64,000 nt of DNA, taken from the NCBI RefSeq assembly GCF_900343155.1, contig NZ_OUNG01000006.1:1-64000 (forward strand), read 5' to 3'. Source of the DNA: Lactimicrobium massiliense. Its GTDB lineage: Bacteria > Bacillota_I > Bacilli_A > Erysipelotrichales > Erysipelotrichaceae. Below the pieces are notes generated by a model, which saw only the letters and a list, made by a program, of their open reading frames with translations, had not been told where the DNA came from and ran no database searches. Below, in pieces: positions 7,413 to 16,800 of this stretch. The translations under genes and the position numbers were made by a program. How positions within the stretch are numbered: position 1 is the first letter of the stretch; the number at the start of each line of letters is the position of its first letter.

Positions 7413-8624
7413 ATGTCAAAAAAGAATGATGACTTTTTTGCAGAGAAGAAGCCATGGTCAGAAGTAAAGGATCAGTTATTATGCTGCTACTTTGTACCGT
7501 ACATGCAGAAAATATTGTATACGCGCAGGCCGTTAGTCTACATTGACTGCTTTGCTGGAAAAGGAAAATTTGATGATGGCAAAGACGGTTCACCTTTGAT
7601 TGCATTGAAGATAATGAAGGATTGCTGTGACAGAACCAGATTAGACCGACTCCCTCGTATAACAGCAAGCTTTATAGACATCAATTATGCTGATGATTTG
7701 CATAAGAACTTGAGCAATTATTCGAATGTTAATATCATTTCGGGCGCATACGAAACCAGCATAGATGGGCTTTTGAAAAATGAAAATGGAAGTAACGTTT
7801 TTCTGTATATAGATCCGTATGGAATCAAGGCTTTAAGTTGTAAAAAGTTCGACGCTTTTGCAAATGGCCGTTTTAATACTATAGAGCTCCTTATCAATAT
7901 GAACTCTTTTGGCTTCATCCGCGAGGGCTGCCGCGTCATGGGTAAGAATTTTGAGCTTGATGATGGAACATTTTTTGACGATTTGGTTGAGTATGATTCA
8001 ACACGATTAGATAAATCAGATAAGTCTGTCGAGGCACTGAACGAAATCGCAGGGGGCGATTATTGGAAAGATATTATTGAACAGTATGCTTCTGGGAAAA
8101 TCGACGGTTATAAAGCAGAAGAACATTTTTCGGAACAGTATTGTCAACGGTTAGGTAAAAGTTACAAATACGTGTTGAACATGCCTATAAGAATTCATAA
8201 AAATCAGCATCCAAAATATCGAATGATTCACGCAACAAATCATCCTGATGGGTGCGTACTTATGGCAGATAATATGTGTAATCGCTGGCAACTTCTAAAA
8301 CAGATCCAGGACAGTGGCCAAATGTCCTTATTCCAGGAGGATGTCAATAATAATGTAATTGACCCGGATCAGATAAACACCTGTGTCATAGAACATTTTT
8401 CTCAGTATGACACTTTGACATCTCTCACGGAAGCATTGGCTGCATTTTATGTGAAATATGGACCTTTATGTGCGACAAAGACTATTAGACCTATACTCAC
8501 GAAACTGGAGAAAAGCGGAAAACTTGCCGTTGACCGTCATCCCGCGTTTACGGAGAAAGGAAAGCCGTCTGCTTTTATGACGGAAAACAGCAAGCAGAAG
8601 GTATCAGTCAGGTGGGTGAACTAA
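7413..8624 (+). CDS. tcmP: Three-Cys-motif partner protein TcmP
   Basis: A 403-residue protein starting MSKKNDDFFAEKKPWSEVK. The segment YIDCFAGKGKFDDGKDGSPL resembles a nucleotide or SAM-binding loop, and VFLYIDPYGIKAL follows. This architecture is that of TcmP, a family named for constant genetic pairing with three-Cys-motif radical-SAM-like proteins; a DNA/RNA-modifying or nuclease role has been proposed but not proven. The C-terminal third (about residues 310-400) looks winged-helix-like. Its stop codon directly abuts the start of the partner gene, indicating translational coupling. Confidence 0.85.
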   Translation: MSKKNDDFFAEKKPWSEVKDQLLCCYFVPYMQKILYTRRPLVYIDCFAGKGKFDDGKDGSPLIALKIMKDCCDRTRLDRLPRITASFIDINYADDLHKNLSNYSNVNIISGAYETSIDGLLKNENGSNVFLYIDPYGIKALSCKKFDAFANGRFNTIELLINMNSFGFIREGCRVMGKNFELDDGTFFDDLVEYDSTRLDKSDKSVEALNEIAGGDYWKDIIEQYASGKIDGYKAEEHFSEQYCQRLGKSYKYVLNMPIRIHKNQHPKYRMIHATNHPDGCVLMADNMCNRWQLLKQIQDSGQMSLFQEDVNNNVIDPDQINTCVIEHFSQYDTLTSLTEALAAFYVKYGPLCATKTIRPILTKLEKSGKLAVDRHPAFTEKGKPSAFMTENSKQKVSVRWVN

Positions 8625-9398
8625 ATGAAGGTTGCTGGCTACATTGAAAGAAAGAGCATGCTCTATCAGACGGGCGTCGAGTACGGTGATTACACGATGA
8701 ATCATGTGCTCGGCTGTTCGCATGGTTGTAAATACCCGTGCTATGCCTTCCTGCAGAAGAAGCGGTTCGGCCAGATAAAGGACTACGATGAATGGCGCAG
8801 GCCTTTCCTCGTATCGAATACGATCCAGCTGCTTGATAAGGAAATACCGAAACTGAAGGACAAGGTACAGTCTGTGCAGCTCTGCTTCACAACAGATCCG
8901 TTTATGGTGGACTATCCGGAAATACAGGATATGAGTCTTGCCGCTATCAGGAGGCTCAACAGAGATGGCATCAAATGCTGCGTTTTAACGAAGGGAATCC
9001 TACCTATCGAGCTAAAAGATCTTTACAGCGAGAATGAGTACGGCATTACGTTGATCTCGCTTGATGAGGAATACAGAGAGAAGATGGAGCCGGGAGCGGC
9101 GCCTTATGTAGATCGGCTTGCTGCATTGAAGGCACTACACGACGCGGGATCAAAAACATGGGTAAGCATTGAACCTTACCCTACGCCGAATTTGATCGAG
9201 CAGGATCTGAACAAGATATTGGAAGCAGTCAGCTTTACGGATCGGATTATTTTCGGGCGTACGAACTACAACAAGACGGTTACGGCGTATGCCGCCCACA
9301 AGCATTTCTATAATGAATGTGTGAAAAGCGTGATTGATTTCTGCGAAAGTAGAGGAATTGCGTATCACATAAAAAATAAGACCATAACGGAGGAATGA
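8625..9398 (+). CDS. Three-Cys-motif radical SAM-like protein (Gp37/Gp68, DUF5131-like)
   Basis: The three-Cys motif is C31, C35 and C39 in GCSHGCKYPCYAF. The remaining TIM-barrel-like features are LCFTTDPFMVDYPEI, CCVLTKG and TWVSIEPYP. The family is linked to phage Gp37/Gp68 and to TcmP; the cysteines may bind an Fe-S cluster for radical chemistry. The gene begins immediately after the tcmP stop. The reaction is unknown. Location inside a restriction island suggests a nucleic-acid-modifying role. Confidence 0.85.
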   Translation: MKVAGYIERKSMLYQTGVEYGDYTMNHVLGCSHGCKYPCYAFLQKKRFGQIKDYDEWRRPFLVSNTIQLLDKEIPKLKDKVQSVQLCFTTDPFMVDYPEIQDMSLAAIRRLNRDGIKCCVLTKGILPIELKDLYSENEYGITLISLDEEYREKMEPGAAPYVDRLAALKALHDAGSKTWVSIEPYPTPNLIEQDLNKILEAVSFTDRIIFGRTNYNKTVTAYAAHKHFYNECVKSVIDFCESRGIAYHIKNKTITEE

Positions 9399-9417
9399 AA
9401 GGAGGGACGCTGTCTTA

Positions 9418-10353
9418 GTGGAAAAGTTAATAGATATAGGAAGCACTCCTGTAGCGCCGCTTCTCGATATTCTTCTTCAGGATAAATCGACAAGGAAGAA
9501 CATCATCTGGGCGACGGATACTTACGAGGAATACGGCCACGGGTTTACGGATAAGGAACAGATAGATAGAAACCTGCTTTTGCAGCACGCAGACATCATT
9601 AAGCCGCGTATTCAAAAGTCGCAGGAAGCGCAGGCAGCCCGGACGCGAAAAAAAGCGGAAGTCTTTACTCCGGCATGGCTGTGCAATCAAATGAATAATT
9701 ACTGCGATCAGGAATGGTTCGGCAGAAAAGCTGTTTTTAATCTGGAAAAAGAGGATCATACATGGGACGTGATCGAAGAACCCATCGCATTTCCGAAGAA
9801 AAAAGACTGGAAACGTTACATAGATTCAAGACGGCTGGAAATTACATGTGGAGAAGCGCCATATCTTGTATCTCGCTATGATGTTTCTACCGGAGACTTC
9901 ATTGTTCCAACGAAGCGCAGAATCGGACAATTAGACCGGAAGCTGAGAGTGGTGAATGAAAATACCGCTGATTTTGACGACTGGCTGAAGTGGACGATCC
10001 GCGCATTTGAATCCTGTTATGGTTATGAATATCAGGGAGATAATCTGCTGATAGCGCGAATCAATTTGCTGCTTACATTCATGGACTACTATAAGGAACG
10101 CTGGGAAAAAGATCCGGAGGAAAAGTTGCTTCGGCAGATTACGAACAAGATTGTATGGAATATATGGCAGATGGATGGCCTGAAAGATACCGTCCCTCTT
10201 GGGAAGCCCTACGAAGAATATCATCAGATGACGTTCTTTGATATGTATCCGGACATGGTGGAAAAAGAGGACGAGCCGGAAGCTATCCTATGCAAGATCT
10301 ATGACTGGAGAAAGGATAACTCCATTATTTTTAAGAAGCTGAAGGAGACCTGA
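9418..10353 (+). CDS. Restriction-modification M-like subunit (methylase motif-X part)
   Basis: A 311-residue protein starting at GTG 9418 after a GGAGGGA site. AEVFTPAWLCNQMNNYC (about residues 80-96) matches the FTP motif X/I region of Eco57I-type adenine methylases, and LEITCGEAPYLVSRYDV lies where the SAM loop would be. No NPPY catalytic motif is present, so alone it is unlikely to be a complete methyltransferase. It sits 2 nt from the interrupted DUF1016 gene and upstream of a methylase gene carrying NPPY. Role as a partner or specificity subunit is inferred. Confidence 0.7.
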   Translation: MEKLIDIGSTPVAPLLDILLQDKSTRKNIIWATDTYEEYGHGFTDKEQIDRNLLLQHADIIKPRIQKSQEAQAARTRKKAEVFTPAWLCNQMNNYCDQEWFGRKAVFNLEKEDHTWDVIEEPIAFPKKKDWKRYIDSRRLEITCGEAPYLVSRYDVSTGDFIVPTKRRIGQLDRKLRVVNENTADFDDWLKWTIRAFESCYGYEYQGDNLLIARINLLLTFMDYYKERWEKDPEEKLLRQITNKIVWNIWQMDGLKDTVPLGKPYEEYHQMTFFDMYPDMVEKEDEPEAILCKIYDWRKDNSIIFKKLKET

Positions 10354-10960
10354 TTATGGCGGACAAAAACACCAATCAACTTGTATCGGATAATGCAGAA
10401 TATCAAGATTTACTTCAAAACATCGGAACAGCGTTAAATAACGGCAGGCAGAAAGCGGTCAACCAGATCAACCAGGCCATTGTCGAAACAAACTGGAATA
10501 TTGGCAGATATATCGTTGAGTATGAACAGGCAGGACATGAGAAGGCAGAATATGGTTCAGAAACTTTACAAATGCTGGCCAAGGACCTGACAAATCAGTA
10601 TGGTACCGGATTCAGCCGCAGCAATATCAGCAGAATGCGACAGTTGTATCTTGCTTATCCAAAATGTGCGACGCTGTCGCACAAATTAAGCTGGAGCCAT
10701 TATGTGGAGCTTTTGAAGATAGATGATCCACAGGAAAGATCATTTTATTTGCGAGAGTGTGAGCAGGAAAACTGGGGCGTGAGAGAGCTGAAACGGCAGA
10801 TGAAAAGCATGCTGTTTCAACGATTGATACTGAGTAAAAACAAAAATGAAGTCATGCGTCTGGCGCAGCAGGGACAAATCATTGAAAAACCGGAAGATAT
10901 TGTAAAAGATCCATATGTATTTGAATTTGTTGGCCTTCCGCAATTGCCGGTTTATAAGGA

Positions 10961-10977
10961 AGGCGATCTGGAAACAG
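10961..10977 (+). repeat. 17-bp target-site duplication, left copy
   Basis: AGGCGATCTGGAAACAG, identical to 12418-12434; it encodes part of GDLETA in the nuclease gene. Confidence 0.9.
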
Positions 10978-12417
10978 TGTAATAGTTAAATGAAAATGTC
11001 ACCCCCTTTCTGATTTTTTGAAAATGTCACCCTTTTACGGGATGGATATCAGTATTTGAGTAGAATGCCTCATTGGAGGTGTTCTATGAAGAACGATAAA
11101 GACAAGTCCGGAGCGTTGAAACTTCTGATTCAGAAGCAGAGCGATCCACATATCACTTACCAAGAGATAACTGAGAAAACTGGTTACAGTAAGAGACAGC
11201 TTATACGGCTTGCGGGGGAGCTGAATGAAAAGGATATGCAATCTATCCTTGTTCATGGTAATACCGGCAAGAAGCCAGTAACGACTGCCTCCGACCAAGA
11301 AGTCAGTTACTTAGAAGAATTCAAGAAAGCATATCCAAGCATTACCATAGCACAATTCAGAGATATCTACCGAGAGGATGTAATCTGGGGAAGAGATCCT
11401 GAGAGGAAAGGAGATGCAGCGAAATATGGACTGAAGGATAGAAGTAAATCTTGGTTCAGAGATCTTTTCGTACGAGAAGGTTGGAAGTCACCAAGTGCCA
11501 AGCCGATTCGAACAGATGGTTCGCATGTATCGCATCCAATTCGTAGGCCGAGAGACCGCCGCGGAGAGCTGATCCAGATTGACGGCACTCCATATGATTG
11601 GTTTAACGATGGCAGAGCTTACGCACTGCATCTGGCAGTAGATGATGCAGGAACCGAAGTGCTCGCAGGATGGTTCATGCCTACAGAGTGTACCAGAGGA
11701 TATGCACGCATGATGCGTCTAATCCTTGAAAAGTACGGTGTTCCGATGGCAACATATTCTGACAAGGATTCTGTCTTCAGAAGTGTTAAATCCGGAAAGC
11801 CGTCACAGTTCGCGGACATGCTTGCCCGTCTTGATATCAAGATGATCTTTGCCAATTCACCACAGGCTAAAGGACGTGTAGAGCGGTACAACGGCACTGC
11901 TCAGGGACGCCTTCCGAATGATATCATTCGATTCCATATTCCACATAACTACAACACGCTGAACCGCTGGTTTAATGAGAAGTACATTCGTTATCTCAAC
12001 GCAAAGTTCTCATTCCCGGTTCTGGATCCAGTCGATGCATTTCGTCCGCTTCCGACAGATTTTGATTATTCTGCCGTGTTCTATGCGGAATATCCAAGGA
12101 CCATGAGAAACAATATGTTTTCGATGGGAAACTCATTATATGAAGCCTTTGACGCTGATGGAGTAATGCTCGAAATCTATCAGAAGACACCTATTACTGT
12201 GAAGATTGATGCCTTTACTGAAGAAATGTACATCAATCGATATGGCAAACACTACAAATGCGTAAAGGTGGGCGAGCGTAGAAGAGATCCGATCTATGAA
12301 GCGGACAGTCAGAAGGACGTACAGCGCATCCTCAGTGTTCTGGAAGATCATAGAAAGTAGTATTCGTGACAAAACAGTAACAATTAACAAACGGTGACAA
12401 AATCAAAAAATCTTAAC
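10978..12417 (+). mobile_element. IS1202/ISTde1-like insertion sequence (1440 bp)
   Basis: The element lies exactly between two 17-bp direct repeats. Its ends are imperfect inverted repeats: the left end contains TGAAAATGTCACC and the right end, read inward, TGATTTTGTCACC about 25 bp from the tip. A further GTCACC box recurs inside the left end. It carries one transposase gene. Target duplications of 15-18 bp are a reported feature of the ISTde1 branch of the IS1202 family, which fits the transposase. A clean duplication suggests a recent insertion. Confidence 0.85.
11086..12360 (+). CDS. Transposase, IS1202/ISNCY family (DDE)
   Basis: A 424-residue transposase. The N-terminal HTH (TYQEITEKTGYSKRQLIRLA) is followed by a DDE-type core: LIQIDGTPYDWF with the first Asp, MATYSDKDSVF with the second, and SPQAKGRVERYNGTAQGRLP with the Glu. 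ATG 11086 was chosen because GGAGGT lies six bases upstream; a TTG at 11056 is an alternative. The gene appears intact. It is read in the same direction as the nuclease gene it interrupts. Confidence 0.88.
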   Translation: MKNDKDKSGALKLLIQKQSDPHITYQEITEKTGYSKRQLIRLAGELNEKDMQSILVHGNTGKKPVTTASDQEVSYLEEFKKAYPSITIAQFRDIYREDVIWGRDPERKGDAAKYGLKDRSKSWFRDLFVREGWKSPSAKPIRTDGSHVSHPIRRPRDRRGELIQIDGTPYDWFNDGRAYALHLAVDDAGTEVLAGWFMPTECTRGYARMMRLILEKYGVPMATYSDKDSVFRSVKSGKPSQFADMLARLDIKMIFANSPQAKGRVERYNGTAQGRLPNDIIRFHIPHNYNTLNRWFNEKYIRYLNAKFSFPVLDPVDAFRPLPTDFDYSAVFYAEYPRTMRNNMFSMGNSLYEAFDADGVMLEIYQKTPITVKIDAFTEEMYINRYGKHYKCVKVGERRRDPIYEADSQKDVQRILSVLEDHRK

Positions 12418-12434
12418 AGGCGATCTGGAAACAG
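12418..12434 (+). repeat. 17-bp target-site duplication, right copy
   Basis: Identical to 10961-10977; marks the right boundary of the IS. Confidence 0.9.
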
Positions 12435-12858
12435 CTTTAATAGACAACCTGAGTCAGTTCCTTCTTGAGCTTGGCAAAGGTTTTACGTATGTCGGCAGAC
12501 AACAGCGCATAAATATCGGCGGTAGAATTTTTAAAATTGATCTCGTGTTTTATCACCGTATTCTAAAATGCTTTGTTCTGATTGATCTGAAACGTGGAGA
12601 AGTACAGCATGAAGACATCGGGCAGATGAATTTATATCTCAATTACTATAGAGAAGAAATGAATACGCCTGGGGATACAGAACCAATTGGCATTGTTATG
12701 GGTGCCTATGAGGATAAACTGATGGTGAAATATGCCACACAGAATATTTCTAATCAGCTTTTTGTCAGCCGCTATCAGCTCTATCTTCCTGACAAAAACC
12801 AGTTAGAAAATGAAATTCGCAGATTTATGGATGCTGATGCTGCAAGGGAGAACTAATT

Positions 12859-13893
12859 ATGGGGAAGAAATTATTCGATTATGTGATAGGAAATCCGCCC
12901 TATCAGGAAGAAACGCCAAACGAGGGAGATAGGAAACCGCCGGTATATAATTTATTCATGGATCAGGTGTATGAAGTTTCAGATGTAGTTGAACTAATAA
13001 CACCGGCTAGGTTTTTATTTAATGCTGGTCAAACTCCAAAGGCGTGGAATGAGAAGATGCTTACGGATTCTCACTTAAAGGTGTTGCACTATGAGCCTGA
13101 TGCTACCAAAGTGTTTCCTAATACCGATATTAAAGGTGGTGTAGCCGTCACTTATCGAGACGAAAGAAATAACTACGGTGAAATAGGAATTTTCACTGCC
13201 TATCCGGAGCTTAATGCAATTATTCGTAAAGTAAAAAAGACTGAGGGCGATAATCCGCGACTCAATACTATTATTGCGTCGCAAGGATTGTATAGGTTTT
13301 CTGCTCAATTATTTAAAGAACATCCGGAGATTGAAACACTTTCAGGTGACGGAACCGGGGCAAAAATTATTTCCAGCATGATGCCAAAAGCTCCGAATAT
13401 TTTTAAAACGGAAAAATTTGATAATAGTATACGAATGCTTGGACGTATCGGAGGGCAACGTGAGTATAGATATATTAGTCGTGACTACATCGAAGAAAAT
13501 CCGTATATTGACTGCTACAATCTATTTCTTCCAGAGGCAAATAACAGCGGGCACTTTGGGGAAACCTTAACTCTTCCAACTATTGGAATGCCAGGTGATG
13601 GGAGTTCAGATACTTTTTTAAGTGCTGGTAAATTTAAAACAAAACAGGAACCGATCAATCTTAGCTTGTATATAAAGACCAAATTCTTTAGAGCGATGCT
13701 CGGAATCAAAAAAGTTACACAACATTGCCCTCCTAAGGTATGGGAAATGATTCCCCTTCAGGATTTCACTCCCACTTCTGATATCGACTGGTCAAAATCT
13801 GTCCACGAGATTGACTTACAGCTTTACCACAAGTACGGCCTGGATGAGGACGAGATCAACTTTATCGAAACGCATGTAAAGGAGATGGCATAA
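12859..13893 (+). CDS. Eco57I-family DNA adenine methylase, catalytic (NPPY) half
   Basis: A 344-residue protein whose N-terminus is the catalytic motif IV itself: FDYVIGNPPYQEE at about residues 6-18, followed by VELITPARFLFNAG. The rest resembles the target-recognition half of Eco57I-type N6-adenine methylases. The SAM-binding motif I is missing from this polypeptide and a matching segment is found at the C-terminus of the next gene product, so the enzyme may be assembled from two chains. The stop overlaps the next start (TAATG). It modifies DNA in a restriction-modification system; the recognition site is unknown. Confidence 0.8.
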   Translation: MGKKLFDYVIGNPPYQEETPNEGDRKPPVYNLFMDQVYEVSDVVELITPARFLFNAGQTPKAWNEKMLTDSHLKVLHYEPDATKVFPNTDIKGGVAVTYRDERNNYGEIGIFTAYPELNAIIRKVKKTEGDNPRLNTIIASQGLYRFSAQLFKEHPEIETLSGDGTGAKIISSMMPKAPNIFKTEKFDNSIRMLGRIGGQREYRYISRDYIEENPYIDCYNLFLPEANNSGHFGETLTLPTIGMPGDGSSDTFLSAGKFKTKQEPINLSLYIKTKFFRAMLGIKKVTQHCPPKVWEMIPLQDFTPTSDIDWSKSVHEIDLQLYHKYGLDEDEINFIETHVKEMA

Positions 13894-16800
13894 TGGCTGG
13901 CATCAAGATTAACACCGCCACAAAGGTCATTCCGCAATGCTATGCCTATACGACTCCTGGAGTGCCAAAGCATGATGGCTGGACCAAGATCGGTTTTACG
14001 GAGCGGGATGTCGAAACCCGTATCAATGAGCAGACACATACGGTTGGTGTGGATGCAAAGATCTGGTGGCATTTGCGCGCCGCGTACATGACAGAACCGT
14101 TCGGGACGTTTACGGACAAGGATTTCCACGCCTATCTGAAGAAGCTCGGGATTGCCCGCGAGGAAGGCACAGAGTGGTTCAGGATCACACCGGATACTGC
14201 GCGTGGGGATTTTGTGGACTTCACACAGAATCATGGTGTGGTATCAGAATGTGATGCTGATGCAGTGATCCCGTATAAGCTGCGGGATGAACAGAGTGAT
14301 GCGGTGCAGTCTGCGTATGATTATTTCAAGTCCCATGAGAAGGGCGAATTCTTGTGGAACTGCAAGCCACGGTTTGGGAAAACGCTCTCCGCGTATGACC
14401 TCTGCAGACGGCTTGCGGTTACCAATGTTCTTATTGTGACCAATCGCCCGGCAATTGCCAATTCATGGTATCAGGATTATGAGACATTTTTTGGGCCGCA
14501 GTCCGGATACTTATTTGTCAGCACCGTTGACGGGATCAAAGACCGGAAATATGTCCTGAGCCGTCAGGAGTATCTGGAAAAATTGAGTGCACCTGGAGCT
14601 AATATTAAAGGCTGTATCGAATTTGTCAGCCTGCAGGATTTGAAGGGATCCATCTACTTTGGCGGGAGGTTTGACAAGCTCTCAGAAGTCAGCGCAGAAA
14701 AAGGCCTGACGTGGGATATTCTGATCATCGATGAGGCACATGAAGGGGTAGATACCTACAAGACCGATACAGCATTTAATCACATCAACCGGAAATACAC
14801 GCTTCACCTTTCCGGAACGCCGTTTAAAGCTCTGGCGAATGACAAATTTCCCGAAGATGCCATCTATAACTGGACCTATGCGGATGAGCAGAAGAAAAAG
14901 CGTGACTGGAACAACTCCAGCGAACTGGAAAATCCTTATGAGAATCTGCCCCGTCTGTCGCTCTTCACTTATCAAATGTCTGACATTATCCGAGACAAGG
15001 TGCAGCAGGGAATCGAGCTTGCGGATAACGATATTGAAGAGTATGCATTCGATCTGAATGAATTTTTCAAAACAAATGAGTCCGGGAGGTTTGTCCATGA
15101 CGCGGATGTAGACAAGTTTCTCGATGCACTGACGACCCAGGATAAGTTCCCATTTTCCACGCCGGAGCTTAGAGATGAGTTGAAGCACACGTTCTGGCTT
15201 TTAAATCGCGTGGCAAGTGCAAAGGCGCTTGCAAAGAAGCTGGCGCTGCATCCGGTTTTCAAAGACTATGAAGTGATTCTCGCAGCTGGCGACGGGAAGC
15301 TCGACGATGACGACGAAAATGAAAAGTCTTTTGACAAGGTGACGAAGGCCATCAAGACCTATGACAAGACCATCACCTTGTCCGTCGGACAGCTCACAAC
15401 CGGTGTGACGATCCCTGAGTGGACGGCAGTTCTGATGCTTTCCAATATGGCGAGCCCAGCTCTCTATATGCAGGCGGCTTTCCGTGCGCAGAATCCGTGT
15501 CTCTTCACAGATGGCCAAGGAAACTCTTATCGGAAGAAGAATGCCTATGTCTTTGACTTTGATCCGGCGAGAACGCTGACAATATTCGAGAAATTTGCAA
15601 ACGACTTGATTCCGGGAACTTCTGGAGATAAGGGAGACTTTGATCAAAAGAAGCAGCATGTCCGCGAGCTTTTGAACTTCTTCCCTGTCTACGGCGAGGA
15701 TGAGAACGGTTCCATGATTGAGCTGGATGCAGAGTCTGTGCTTACGATTCCGCGTCATATCCATGCAAAAGAAGTCGTGGAGCGCGGCTTTATGTCGAAC
15801 TTCCTCTTTGCCAATATTTCCGGAATTTTCGGTGCTCCGAAGGAAATCATTGACATCATCAATAATATGCAGGCAATTGAGGAACCTTCTAAGCTTGCAC
15901 CAACAGGTATTGATGAGCATACGGCGGATGATCTTGATCTGAACGACGAAGGAGAGGTTGAGATTCCACATGAGCAGGTAATCGGAACAGCCAGCGAATT
16001 GTTCGGCGACAAGGTATACAGTGATGTAGATGAACGACTGGAGCAAGCTGTGGAAGGCATTACAGAAGAGCATGCGCAGAATCCTAATCCGAAGAATGAT
16101 GAACTTGCGACGCTCCGTGAGAAATTTTCTAAGCCAATTGCAGATACACTGATCGAGACCGCCCGTCAGCAATATGGCAAGGATCTGAAGAAGTCTACGC
16201 AGAGTCAGCTTGAACGCAAGATACATGAGACTACAGATACCGTCGTAAACCGTGAATACGGTGATTACAAAATCCGGGATCATCAGCTTGAGAAGGAACA
16301 GAATGATAAAGTTGCCGAGGCGCAAAAATCAGGTGCTTCCATGTCGGAGATTTCCCGTTTGGATCAGGAGTACGAAAAACGCAGAAGCGAGGGCTATCAG
16401 CAGATGGTAGACAATATCCACAAGAAGCTGAACAGCAATGATACCATCAAAAAGGCCGCTGAGACAATCGTGGAAACGGTTGAAACAGAAAAGCGGAATA
16501 ATGAAAAGGACTCGATTGAGGGAAGTGTCCGCGATCATCTGCGCGGCTTCTCCCGCACGATCCCGGCCTTCCTGATGGCTTATGGCGATGAAAACACAAC
16601 GCTCTCCAATTTTGATTCTCTGGTTCCGGCAGATGTTTTCTGGGAAGTTACGGTGAATCCGCATGGTGTCGGGGTGTCTCTTGACCAGTTCCGGATGCTT
16701 CGCGATGGAGGTGACTATTATCAAAAAGATGAACAGGGCAATGAAATCCGGGATGAAGCGCATAAGAAGCATTTTGAGGGACATCTGTTTGATGAAGTTG

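Larger units (their letters stand above)
10356..12856 (+). pseudogene. DUF1016/YhcG-type PD-(D/E)XK nuclease gene, interrupted by an IS
   Basis: The 5' part (10356-10977) encodes the DUF1016 N-terminal domain (INQAIVETNWNIGRYIVEYE; GFSRSNISRMRQLY). The 3' part (12435-12856) encodes the nuclease core: IDLVFYHRILKCFVLIDLKR gives the D...(D/E)xK metal-site pattern, followed by QHEDIGQMNLYLNYY. Removing the IS and one 17-bp duplicate leaves 1044 nt in frame (347 residues), the usual full length. In its present form the first piece ends 3 nt beyond the junction, so nuclease activity should be lost. Confidence 0.85.

Noticed and set aside
15201-16325. Long minus-strand open frame (374 codons) inside the helicase gene
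   Set aside because: It is antisense to a gene with clear helicase motifs, has no recognisable domain and no ribosome site; it reflects codon bias.
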